The notes below the pieces were generated by a model. The model was not told where the DNA came from. It made no database searches and saw only the letters and a list, made by a program, of their open reading frames with translations. From Myroides guanonis (GTDB lineage: Bacteria > Bacteroidota > Bacteroidia > Flavobacteriales > Flavobacteriaceae): a stretch of DNA of 64,000 nucleotides. Shown here piece by piece: positions 35,029 through 43,369 of the stretch; position 1 is the first letter of the stretch, and each line of letters starts with the position of its first letter. The DNA lies in assembly GCF_900114085.1 (NCBI RefSeq), contig NZ_FORU01000018.1:1-64000 (forward strand). The letters are read 5' to 3'. The translations under genes and the position numbers were made by a program.

Positions 35029-36081
35029 TTACCATTGTAATAAGACCCGTTGTGCTGAAAATCCAGGACCAAAGCTCAACATGAGACCTTTTTCGCCTGG
35101 CTGAGGTTTGGTGTCCATAATTCGCTCCAGAACATATAGAACTGTAGCGCTGGACATATTGCCATATTGTTTAAGAACTTCTTTAGTTTCATTAATGTTT
35201 TTCCCCAGACCAGAAAAAAGGGATTCAACTGTTGCAACGATTTTTTTACCACCTGGATGAAATATCATATGGTCTATGTCTTTGATTTCTAAATGGTTTT
35301 TTTGAAGAAATGGATGAATAATGTCTTCGAAATGAGATGCAATGATTTCTGGTACTTCTATATCTAGTATCATTTTTAAACCACTATTTGTAAGTTTAAA
35401 ACCCATCATGTGTTCAGCATGATAGAAATGATACATCTGTTCATCAAGTATAGTAGGACCGCAGTCATCGTCTTGGGATGACAATAAGCAACAAGCTGCA
35501 CCATCACCAAAAATGGCGGCACTCACAATATTGGCCATTGAAAAATCATCTAATTGAAAAGTTGCTGTAGGTGATTCGACAGCTATAACCGCAGCTCGTT
35601 TTCCTGGATTGGATTTGAGGAAATTTTTAGCGTATAGAATACCTGATATTCCAGCAGCACACCCCATTTCAGTAACAGGTAATCTTACAATGTCTTGTCT
35701 GAGTTTCATCTTGTTTATAAGATAAGCATCTAGTGAAGGTATCATAATTCCCGTGCAACTTACAGTGATAATGTAATCTAAAGATTGAGGATTCCAATTA
35801 GCTTTTTCAAGTGCTTTCTGAAGTACTTGTTCTCCTAAAAGAATTGCTTCTCGACAGTAAATGTCATTTTTATCTTCAAACGAAGTCGCTGTAAAAACTT
35901 CAGCGGGATCCATAATAGAATAGCGCTTGTCAACGGCGGCAGCTTCAAAAATCTTTTTTACTTTTTTGATAAAACGCGCATCTTGTTCATGCAACCATAT
36001 ATCTAAAAATGGAAGTATTTCATCGGTGGTACGTGAGTATTTTGGTAGTTGTTTTGCAACTGTTACTATCTTTACGTTCAT
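35029..36081 (-). CDS. Type III polyketide synthase (chalcone/stilbene-synthase family)
   Basis: The 350-residue enzyme has the full catalytic triad: Cys141 in TEMGCAAGISG, His275 in IFHPGGKKIV, and Asn308 in QYGNMSSATV, with GFGPGFSAQ-like LSFGPGFSAQR at the end. It extends a starter acyl unit with malonyl-CoA and cyclises the product, typically to resorcinols, pyrones or phloroglucinols. Co-encoded ACP, ketosynthase, dehydratase and phosphopantetheinyl transferase suggest an acyl-ACP starter. The upstream methyltransferase (four-base overlap) and FAD oxidase suggest a methylated, oxidised (quinone-like) product. The product itself is inference. Confidence 0.95.
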   Translation of the reverse strand: MNVKIVTVAKQLPKYSRTTDEILPFLDIWLHEQDARFIKKVKKIFEAAAVDKRYSIMDPAEVFTATSFEDKNDIYCREAILLGEQVLQKALEKANWNPQSLDYIITVSCTGIMIPSLDAYLINKMKLRQDIVRLPVTEMGCAAGISGILYAKNFLKSNPGKRAAVIAVESPTATFQLDDFSMANIVSAAIFGDGAACCLLSSQDDDCGPTILDEQMYHFYHAEHMMGFKLTNSGLKMILDIEVPEIIASHFEDIIHPFLQKNHLEIKDIDHMIFHPGGKKIVATVESLFSGLGKNINETKEVLKQYGNMSSATVLYVLERIMDTKPQPGEKGLMLSFGPGFSAQRVLLQW

Positions 36082-36791
36082 ATCTTATTGATTATCCATT
36101 GGTAGCGAAATGCCCATTTCCATTGAATGGTGTAATTCTTTAAGTTTAGTTTTTTGGAAAAATCTTCTAATTCATTTTTTTTGAATCCTCTTAATATGGA
36201 AATAAGTCCATCTTCTCGGGACATCTTGTTTAGACTAAAAAAAGTACATATTTTTTCAAAAAGCCAGTATGCTAATTTGTTGCGATGCAAATCGTTTATT
36301 ACTATTCCTGTGCTTGCATTGTTATTAAAGGTAGCAATTAAATTCATTATTTTTTCATTAGAAAAATGATGAAGAGTAAGTGTACATAACACAATGTCGT
36401 ATTTTAATAATTCGAATTTGTTGCTAAATACATCTGTACAGTGATATTCTATGTTGGGATAATTGCCAGAAAGTTTCTTGGCGTAATTTATAGTGAAATC
36501 ATTGGCATCTATACCAATCATTTTAAAAGTTAAATTATTTTTAGAACCATAGTCAGCTAACATGCGAAGCATTTCTCCATTGCCACAACCTATATCTGCA
36601 ATTATTATGGGCTTGGAAGTGTCACTTTTTGCTAATAATTGTTTTACGCCGTCAAGCGTAAGTTTATTACCACCTAGAAATCGATTGATGTGTGCGATTT
36701 TATCCAATGCTTTGATTAATTCTTCTCCTTCAAGTAAGAAATCATCCATTATCTCGGTTTGTTCTGATCTAAATTCTGTGTTTATAGTCAT
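36078..36791 (-). CDS. Class I SAM-dependent methyltransferase of the type III PKS operon
   Basis: The 237-residue protein has the Rossmann SAM motif IADIGCGNGEML, the acidic IGIDAND turn and a DIVLCTLTLHHFSNE post-motif, followed by a helical C-terminal part. It overlaps its neighbours on both sides (one base with the FAD enzyme, four with the PKS), so it should methylate the polyketide ring oxygen or carbon. This soluble class I type differs from the membrane-bound methyltransferase of the Streptomyces srs resorcinol operon, which has a comparable three-enzyme logic. Confidence 0.9.
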   Translation of the reverse strand: MTINTEFRSEQTEIMDDFLLEGEELIKALDKIAHINRFLGGNKLTLDGVKQLLAKSDTSKPIIIADIGCGNGEMLRMLADYGSKNNLTFKMIGIDANDFTINYAKKLSGNYPNIEYHCTDVFSNKFELLKYDIVLCTLTLHHFSNEKIMNLIATFNNNASTGIVINDLHRNKLAYWLFEKICTFFSLNKMSREDGLISILRGFKKNELEDFSKKLNLKNYTIQWKWAFRYQWIINKI

Positions 36792-37915
36792 TATAGAGAA
36801 ATTGGTTTACCATGAGTCTGTTTGATTATCCAAGGTAGGATTAATGGAAATGTCGTAGCTATATTGAATAATAGAGCAGTACTGGTTTTATGTTGGAGCA
36901 TTTGTGATAAAAGCCTACCCATATATAAGCGTTTACCAAAATATCGTTGCCATTGTTCTTGGTATGTTTTTTCTAATAATTGTCTAGAAGTTATTTTTCC
37001 AGCATGATAATCTAAAACCAATTCCGATGCAATTTTAGCACTGTGTATCGCCATTGCCATACCATTACCACATAGAGGGTGAATCAGACCTGCTGTGTCT
37101 CCTATCATGAGTATATGGTGTTCTACAGCCTTTTTTTTGTCAAAAGAAACTTGACTAATGGTCAATGGTTTTTCAAATAAAGGAGTGCTGTTTTCAAAAA
37201 TTGACTTGATATATTTGTTTTGGTATAGTACATTTTGTTGGTACTCTTCTATGTTTTTGTATTTCTTAAAAGTTTTTAGATTTGCTAAATAGCAAATGTT
37301 TATAATGTTGTTTTCTACTTTTGAAATTCCACAGTATCCACCATCAAAGTTGTGTAAAGAAACCATATCATTGGGATAAGTACCAGAATAATGAGCTTTT
37401 ATTGCTAACCATGGGGCTGGATTGTTAATAAAATCACGTGTTAAATACTGGTCGATATTGGAACGCTTTCCATATGCTCCTAAAACAAGCTTAGTTTTTA
37501 AAGCTTGATTCTGCGTGGTAATTGTAAACAAATTCTCAACAAAGGAAATTGCTGTGACAGTATCATTAATAACAGTGCATCCATTTGAAACAGCTATTTG
37601 ATATAAGTAATTATCAAGAGTGTAACGACTGATTCCAAAACCTCCTAAAGGTAATGGTGTTTTGATTGCCTTACCGTTGTGTGTTGTAAATTCAAGGGTA
37701 TTAATTTGGGTGGGACTCATTTTTAAAATATCTACACCAATCGAATATAAATATGGTAAGATTTCATTGGAAACATATTCTCCACATACTTTATGGCGTG
37801 GATATTTAGATTTTTCAATCAAAACGACTTGCAATCCCTCTCTGGAAAGATGTATTGCAGCCGTAAGACCTGCTAAACCACCACCTATAATTATTGCATC
37901 GGGATTTGTTTCCAT
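36791..37915 (-). CDS. FAD-dependent monooxygenase/geranylgeranyl-reductase-like flavoprotein
   Basis: The 374-residue flavoprotein has dinucleotide motif IIGGGLAGLTAAIHLSREG, the KVCGEYVS block near residue 45, and the second FAD motif MIGDTAGLIHPLCGNGMAMA. This group includes aromatic hydroxylases and ring oxidases acting in lipid and polyketide pathways. It is first in the operon. The ATG at 37915 is chosen over a TTG nine bases upstream, since METNPDAIIIGGG matches the usual start. Likely role: hydroxylation or oxidation of the type III PKS product. Confidence 0.9.
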   Translation of the reverse strand: METNPDAIIIGGGLAGLTAAIHLSREGLQVVLIEKSKYPRHKVCGEYVSNEILPYLYSIGVDILKMSPTQINTLEFTTHNGKAIKTPLPLGGFGISRYTLDNYLYQIAVSNGCTVINDTVTAISFVENLFTITTQNQALKTKLVLGAYGKRSNIDQYLTRDFINNPAPWLAIKAHYSGTYPNDMVSLHNFDGGYCGISKVENNIINICYLANLKTFKKYKNIEEYQQNVLYQNKYIKSIFENSTPLFEKPLTISQVSFDKKKAVEHHILMIGDTAGLIHPLCGNGMAMAIHSAKIASELVLDYHAGKITSRQLLEKTYQEQWQRYFGKRLYMGRLLSQMLQHKTSTALLFNIATTFPLILPWIIKQTHGKPISL

Positions 37916-37994
37916 ATACAGCAATTTAGTTAAAAAAAATGAAAATTTAAGAAGATTTTGAGTTTGTTGTTATTAGAAAAAGCAAAGGAGTAGA

Positions 37995-38048
37995 ACCGAG
38001 CGTTAAGTTTTAGTTTGGTAGACTAAAATTGTGATAGAGCTAGTAGGA
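37995..38048 (-). repeat. Diverged, inverted copy of the structured intergenic repeat
   Basis: Compared with the reverse complement of the copy at 52473-52535, about 41 of 52 bases agree, from CCGAG through GTTAAGTTTTAGT to AGTAGG. The hairpin AGTCC-ACC-GGACT of the other copies becomes AGTCT-ACC-AAACT here. Its arms still pair, through one G-U and one changed A-T pair. GCAAAGGAG-type purine tracts flank it on both sides. Confidence 0.75.
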
Positions 38049-38219
38049 GGGGTGGTTTAGAGGAAATGTAGAAAGGAGCAAAGAGTTAAAATATAAGTGT
38101 TAATAAAAGGGATGTGAAAGCGAAAAGGATTATGTATAAAAGTGTAAATTCGCGTGAATGTTGTTAATACATAATCTAAATCTCTATTGCATAACTATAA
38201 ATAGAGTATTGATATTTTT

Positions 38220-39080
38220 ATGAAAAATATTTTATCTGAAGTTATAGCATTTGTGAGGTTTCCTACTGATGAAAGAATTGATAATTGGTCATTAAGAAAA
38301 AACCTCAAATACCTACTCTCAATATTTGTTTTTGAGTTAGCACTGAATGTTTTGGTTGTATTTCCAATCTTGTATTTTCTCAATGAAATCGAACCTCTAA
38401 TTGTTGAAGAAGAAATCGATTATAAAAACAATACACTTTTAGGTACTTTAATAATAACTGGAGTATTAGTTCCGATTGTAGAGGAGTTTATTTTCCGGTA
38501 CTTGTTGCGATATAATAAAGTATTTTCCTTTTTTGTCAATAGAGAAAAATGGAATATCTATTTTAAGTATCTAGTGTATCTTTCAATTTTAATCTTTGGA
38601 TTTATACATAGTTCTAACTATTCAAATGAATCAGTTCTTTTTTATTTATTCCTTCCTGTTATTGTAGCTACTCAACTTATAGGAGGAGTGTTTCTAACTT
38701 TTTTGAGGGTTAGGTTTAATATGTTGACTTCTATTTCATCTCATATTTTATGGAATATATCCCTCACTTTGTTACCTCTTTTTATTGTGTTTTTTGAAAA
38801 ACCTTATTTCAAAAGTCTAGAAGATTATTCTGTTCAAATAGAATATGTTATTTACAACAAAAAAGACAATCAAGTATTTAAAATAGATTCACTTGGTAGT
38901 AAAATATACAATATCGATATTAAGGAATATTCTATCAATCACATTTTAGATTCATTAAATGGCTATAAGAGAAATAAAGAAGATTATTTAATTAATATAA
39001 AACTCAGCTCAAAAAAAGGAATAAGTCTAAAAGATGTTGAAAGTGTTTTGTTAGATTACGCTCAATCAGAATTGGATTAA
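38220..39080 (+). CDS. CPBP-family intramembrane glutamic endopeptidase
   Basis: The 286-residue membrane protein has the Abi/CAAX-like protease motifs: VPIVEEFIFRYLLRY (EExxxR), FGFIHSSNYS (FxxxH) and SISSHILWN (HxxxN) in hydrophobic segments up to about residue 205. A soluble, Lys/Asp-rich tail of about 80 residues follows, with no recognisable domain. Members cleave prenylated or other membrane substrates and are often linked to bacteriocin maturation or immunity; nothing here shows which. It is divergent from the type III PKS operon. Confidence 0.88.
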   Translation: MKNILSEVIAFVRFPTDERIDNWSLRKNLKYLLSIFVFELALNVLVVFPILYFLNEIEPLIVEEEIDYKNNTLLGTLIITGVLVPIVEEFIFRYLLRYNKVFSFFVNREKWNIYFKYLVYLSILIFGFIHSSNYSNESVLFYLFLPVIVATQLIGGVFLTFLRVRFNMLTSISSHILWNISLTLLPLFIVFFEKPYFKSLEDYSVQIEYVIYNKKDNQVFKIDSLGSKIYNIDIKEYSINHILDSLNGYKRNKEDYLINIKLSSKKGISLKDVESVLLDYAQSELD

Positions 39081-39194
39081 ATGAAAAATTATATAGGTCA
39101 TAGTTGTTCCTATTTAATTGATAGGAAATAATACTGCTCTTTACAGAGAAGTTTAAGTGATGCTAATTAATATCTTACTTTATTTTACTAAATT

Positions 39195-40001
39195 TTAAAG
39201 ACTTTCTTTTGTTGCAACTATGGAATATATCATTGGTATTTTATTTTCAAGGTGTTTTATACGGAATTTTTTAGGTTCAAATTCAATCATATTACTGAAC
39301 ACATTGTATGGGGAATAATCATATTCCTGAACTTCATTAATTCTTAATGAGTTATTTAGTAAGCCAGTTAATACTTCACTCATGCTGTGATTCCAGCTAA
39401 CATATGATTGTGAAATATTGGCTGTTTTATCGGCATAGGTTCCGCTTTCCGTTTCTACAATAGCTTCAACATTAAAATAATTATATCCAATCTTCTTAAA
39501 ATTATCATCAAACATCCAAACTACTGGGTGGAATTCTACAAATACGAATTTGCCATTAGGTTTTAAAAAATTAGAAATTAGTTTACCCCATTTGTCTAAA
39601 TCAGGTAACCATGTTATTGTTCCATAACTTGTAAAAACAATATCGAATTGTTTGTTTAAATGTTTTTCTAATTCATAAATATCGCAGCATATAAATTGAG
39701 CATCTGAGTTTGTTTCATTAGCAATTTTCCATGCATTTTCTATTGCTTTATCTGATAAATCCACTCCCGTAACTTCCGCACCGAGTCTACTTAAAGAGAT
39801 ACTGTCTTGTCCAAAATGACATTGTAAGTGTAGTATACTTTTTCCTTTTACATCCCCAAGTATTTCTAACTCTATCGGATTTAACGAAGACTCACCTTTT
39901 AAAAATCCTTCAAGATTATAGAACGAAGATTTTAGATGTGTTTCGGTTCTATTATTCCAAGAGTGCTTGTTTATTTCAATGTAGTTGCTTTCCGGATTCA
40001 T
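39195..40001 (-). CDS. Class I SAM-dependent methyltransferase
   Basis: The 268-residue protein has a variant motif I (ILHLQCHFGQDSISLSRLGA), VTGVDLSDKAIENA, a DIVFTSYGTITWLPD post-motif and FVEFHPVVWMFDD. The LHLQCHFGQD form is typical of a well-spread methyltransferase group of unknown substrate in Bacteroidota and Firmicutes. It stands alone between the CPBP protease and the LuxR regulator, with no sign of belonging to the PKS operon. Confidence 0.85.
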   Translation of the reverse strand: MNPESNYIEINKHSWNNRTETHLKSSFYNLEGFLKGESSLNPIELEILGDVKGKSILHLQCHFGQDSISLSRLGAEVTGVDLSDKAIENAWKIANETNSDAQFICCDIYELEKHLNKQFDIVFTSYGTITWLPDLDKWGKLISNFLKPNGKFVFVEFHPVVWMFDDNFKKIGYNYFNVEAIVETESGTYADKTANISQSYVSWNHSMSEVLTGLLNNSLRINEVQEYDYSPYNVFSNMIEFEPKKFRIKHLENKIPMIYSIVATKESL

Positions 40002-40109
40002 ATTAAAAATGTATTCAAGTTAAATTATGCTTTCAAAGTATTTCATTTAAAGAAGCAGTTAAATTTAGTCTTTTTTTTTAATTCATTTTTATAAGCGAGG
40101 AAGTAAATA

Positions 40110-40170
40110 GGGTGATTTGTTGATTTGTGAATGCGTTAATGAGTTGATTCGTACTAATGGTTTCTGTCTC
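40110..40170 (+). repeat. Isolated copy of the repeat-flank motif (ATTTGTTGATTTG)
   Basis: GATTTGTTGATTTGTGAATGCG at about 40111-40132 matches the flanking phrase of the repeat arrays at 52.3-54.9 kb, but no structured core follows. It may be a scar of a lost copy. Confidence 0.35.
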
Positions 40171-40213
40171 CGGTACACTTCTCACTCTTTAAGAGATAAA
40201 AAAGAGAGTAATT

Positions 40214-40951
40214 CTATACCAATTCGAAGGCCATAGCAAATCTTAGTAGTTCAGCAAAGGAGTTGCATTGAATTTTTCTAAGTATATTCTTGCGATGGGT
40301 TTGTACGGTATGCACTGATATAAATAATTCATCAGCAATCTCTTTGGATGGTTTTCCTTGTGCAATTTTGCATATGATTACTTTTTCTTGTTTTGTTAGT
40401 AATGCAAATTGTTTATAGTTGTTTTTTATAAATTGGTCCTCATCTAAAACCTTGTTTACACGTCCTATTACACGGTCTATTCCTTCAACAGGACTCGCTA
40501 GTATAATCATTTGATTAAGCGTTCCTTCTTTTGTGGGCTTTTGAAGTAATTTACATATTGAATAAAACCAAGTGTAGTCTTCTTGTTTGTGGAGCTTAAC
40601 ACGTTGAAAAAAGTTATATTGACGTGAAAAGTCTGCTTCTCCTAGATAGTTTTGAATACCATTAAAAATTGTGATTGATTCTTCTTTTACAAAGTATTTC
40701 TCATAATAATCGGGACCTAATGTATTGACTTCTTCTGCCGAGGTTCCCAAGCGTTCGCATCCCCAATTATTCATATAATGAATTCCTAAGGGTTGCATTT
40801 CATTTAAATTATGTAACATAACAGCAGCAGGTATAATACTACCTAGATCAGTAATATTATAAGCATTTTGTCTAATGTCTTTTTGAATACTATGAAATTG
40901 TCTGTTTAGTTCAAACTCATTCAAACAAGATGTACTGCTTTTAGTTACCAT
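40214..40951 (-). CDS. LuxR-type transcription factor with PAS-like N-terminus
   Basis: The 245-residue protein has an N-terminal PAS-like region (YMNNWGCERLGTSAEEVNTLG, then YTWFYSICKLL) and a C-terminal GerE helix-turn-helix: LLTKQEKVIICKIAQGKPSK, then ADELFISVHTVQTHRKNIL (residues about 180-240). It has no receiver Asp domain, so it is not a classical response regulator; a small-molecule or redox cue is possible. The 340 bases upstream (40952-41291) contain nothing I can support. The target genes are unknown. Confidence 0.87.
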   Translation of the reverse strand: MVTKSSTSCLNEFELNRQFHSIQKDIRQNAYNITDLGSIIPAAVMLHNLNEMQPLGIHYMNNWGCERLGTSAEEVNTLGPDYYEKYFVKEESITIFNGIQNYLGEADFSRQYNFFQRVKLHKQEDYTWFYSICKLLQKPTKEGTLNQMIILASPVEGIDRVIGRVNKVLDEDQFIKNNYKQFALLTKQEKVIICKIAQGKPSKEIADELFISVHTVQTHRKNILRKIQCNSFAELLRFAMAFELV

Positions 40952-41291
40952 TTGATTATGTTTAAAATAAGTGAGTAATAAAGTTAGAGAAATACTATAT
41001 CAAATCAAATGAATATTCAAAATTATTACAGTTTCATTTTATAGTATTCGCATTTACAAAAATAAGAAATTACAGAAGCGCAAAAATACCCTGTGATAGG
41101 TATTTTACAACAACGCAATTAGAGCGAATTTTGAAAGAGAATTTACTATCTATTACATGGAATGTAATTAGAGGGTTTTAGATATAATCTCCAAAATACG
41201 TCTTTTAAGTGTCGATATTTGAGTTTTAAACTTACGTTAGAATTAGTTTTACGAATTTGAATAGGGTAGTTATAAACTTAGTACTATAAAA

Positions 41292-41786
41292 ATGAATCAA
41301 TCAGCTTACACAGTCAGAAATGAGGATTTTATCTCGGAGATACAGGTTGTGTGTCCTAAGTGTAAATCAAGAGCTCTAGTTTCTGGGGGACAACCTTATA
41401 AAAATATTAATGAGTATGAATTGGATGTACAGTTTTCATGCATAGCATGCGGTTACACAGTAAAGTATTTTAATACTCCTAAATTTTCTTTATATACAAA
41501 TAGCAAGGGAAAGGAATATAAAAGCAGAGTGATGTTTTTAAATGGACCTTATGACCCATATTTTGGGTTTGAAGTATGGTATAGTATTGATACTAAATTT
41601 GGACTTCTTTGGGCCTATAATTCAAAACATTTAGAAGTAATAGAGAATTATATAGGTAGTACTTTACGGAGCAGAAATGGATTAGAGATTCAGAATAACA
41701 GTATTGGAAGTAGATTGCCACAATGGGTAAAAGATTCTAAGAATAGGGAATATCTCCTAAAAATCATTCAAAGAATAAAGATCTAG
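41292..41786 (+). CDS. Zinc-ribbon protein of unknown function
   Basis: The 164-residue protein has an N-terminal zinc ribbon formed by VCPKCKSRALV and SCIACGYTV (two CxxC pairs 32 residues apart). The rest of the protein is rich in Tyr/Trp, with MFLNGPYDPYFGFEVWYS. I do not recognise the family beyond the ribbon. It looks intact, stands alone, and is closed by a strong hairpin shared with the convergent amidohydrolase gene. Confidence 0.7.
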   Translation: MNQSAYTVRNEDFISEIQVVCPKCKSRALVSGGQPYKNINEYELDVQFSCIACGYTVKYFNTPKFSLYTNSKGKEYKSRVMFLNGPYDPYFGFEVWYSIDTKFGLLWAYNSKHLEVIENYIGSTLRSRNGLEIQNNSIGSRLPQWVKDSKNREYLLKIIQRIKI

Positions 41787-41801
41787 TAGACAAGTATAAA
41801 A

Positions 41802-41831
41802 AAAGCCAACCTATATAGGTTGGCTTTTTTA
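41802..41831 (+). terminator. Bidirectional terminator
   Basis: AAAGCCAACCTAT pairs with ATAGGTTGGCTTT. A-run and T-run flanks serve both the zinc-ribbon gene and the convergent amidohydrolase gene. Confidence 0.92.
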
Positions 41832-41845
41832 TGCTATATGAAAAC

Positions 41846-43177
41846 TTATTTTTTATCTTTTATAGTGTTTTTATAAATCTGACCATCTTTAATAATCAAT
41901 AAAAAGTTCTTTTCAGGATTATCAATTAAGGACAAATCCTTTAGAGGGTCTCCATCAACTAATAATAAATCTGCTAAAGCTTGTTCTTCAACTACACCTA
42001 ACTTTCCTGGATATGGGCTTCGTAAACCTGACATTTGTAATAGTTTAGCATTGTCATTGGTTACCATCTTTAAAATTTCTGCATTGGTAAACCATTTTTG
42101 AAGACGCAATATATAACTGTTTTGAGTATCGTTTAATTCCGGTTCGAATAGGAAGTCTGTTCCCCATGCTAGTTTTACACCTAATTGTTTAGCTAATGGC
42201 CAAACTTTGTTTTGTCCTTCTAATACAGGCTTACGCTTTTCAATTCGTTGAGGCGTCATATTGGCATTGTTGTCCATTAGATTTTGAAGACTTAACCACA
42301 CATCTTTTTCAACCATTAATTTCAATGTTTCTTCATCTAGCATTTGACCATGTTCTATTGATTTCACACCTGCTGAAATTGCACGCTGAACCGCTCTTGG
42401 TGTATATGCATGTACCATTACATAAGTTCCCCAATCTTCTGCTGCATCTACAGCAGCTTTCATCTCGTCAAAAGTATATTGAGTTACATCGATTGGATCG
42501 TATGCTGAAGAAGTTCCTCCACCTGCCATAATTTTAATTTGACTAGCTCCAAAACGTAAGTTCTCTCTTGTAGCTGTTAAAACATCGTCGCGTCCATCAG
42601 CGATGAATGTAGCTCCTAATTCTTCACCGCGAGAAGGTTTACCAAAAAACCTACGTGAACGTTCTTCAGGTGTTCTAAAATCACCATGACCTGAGGTCTG
42701 ACTAATCATAGCACCCGATGGCCATATGCGCGGACCTTTTAATTTACCATTATCAATAGCTAATTTTAAAGGAAATATAGGACCTCCCGCATCACGAACA
42801 CTTGTAAATCCACGCATTAACATTTTATGTGATGATTCTCCCACTTTTTGTATTATAAGTTCTTGAGTCATATCAGGAGACATCAATTCAGCCATTGTTA
42901 AAGCACCAAATACCATATGAACGTGAACATCAATTAAACCAGGCATTAAGGTTTTACCTCCTCCGTTTATTTTCACAACATCTTTCCCTTTTACAGAAAT
43001 AGAGGAAGAACTTATCTTTTCAATCTTTTGACCTGAAACTAATACGTTCATCGGTGCTGTAAGAGATGCTTTATTGTGGTCTAATATTCTAACGTTCTCA
43101 ATTAGAATTTGTTCTGTTTGTGCAATCGCAATAGATGTACCCATAAGAAAGAATGCTACTAAAGATTTAAATACCAT
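41846..43177 (-). CDS. Secreted metal-dependent amidohydrolase
   Basis: The 443-residue protein has a signal peptide (LVAFFLMGTSIAIAQ) and the amidohydrolase-superfamily metal site: DVHVH after LMPGL, a Lys in SQIKIMAGGG (carboxylated-Lys type), His in YVMVHAYT, His in KSIEHGQM, and Asp in LAWGTDFLF. It resembles the periplasmic prolidase/cyclic-imide-like group that hydrolyses dipeptides with C-terminal Pro or basic residues; the substrate is not determined. It is a single-gene unit with a shared terminator. Confidence 0.9.
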   Translation of the reverse strand: MVFKSLVAFFLMGTSIAIAQTEQILIENVRILDHNKASLTAPMNVLVSGQKIEKISSSSISVKGKDVVKINGGGKTLMPGLIDVHVHMVFGALTMAELMSPDMTQELIIQKVGESSHKMLMRGFTSVRDAGGPIFPLKLAIDNGKLKGPRIWPSGAMISQTSGHGDFRTPEERSRRFFGKPSRGEELGATFIADGRDDVLTATRENLRFGASQIKIMAGGGTSSAYDPIDVTQYTFDEMKAAVDAAEDWGTYVMVHAYTPRAVQRAISAGVKSIEHGQMLDEETLKLMVEKDVWLSLQNLMDNNANMTPQRIEKRKPVLEGQNKVWPLAKQLGVKLAWGTDFLFEPELNDTQNSYILRLQKWFTNAEILKMVTNDNAKLLQMSGLRSPYPGKLGVVEEQALADLLLVDGDPLKDLSLIDNPEKNFLLIIKDGQIYKNTIKDKK

Positions 43178-43289
43178 GAATAATGTAAGTTAGGGGGTTA
43201 GTTCAGCTACTTTTGAAAATCTAATATACTATAAAAAATAAATTATTTGTTCTTTTAATATAAATATTGATGATAATTTAAACTAATTA

Positions 43290-43332
43290 ACCATTTAATT
43301 GTAAATGAGTCTTTCATTTATAATTAAATGGT
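43290..43332. terminator. Long imperfect hairpin between two minus-strand units
   Basis: ACCATTTAATT-TAAATGA pairs with TCATTTA-AATTAAATGGT (one mismatch pair), downstream of the three-gene envelope operon and upstream of the amidohydrolase. There is no clear T-run on the minus strand, so it may be a terminator or a regulatory site. Confidence 0.5.
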
Positions 43333-43369
43333 CTTTCAGTATTGAAAAGTAGTCTACAAAAAGGACTTT

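Noticed and set aside
40214..40951. LuxR protein as a classical response regulator
   Set aside because: The N-terminal half lacks the receiver-domain acidic pocket and phospho-acceptor Asp pattern.
41846..43177. Amidohydrolase gene as part of the type III PKS pathway
   Set aside because: It is separated by several unrelated units and carries a secretion signal; no functional link is visible.
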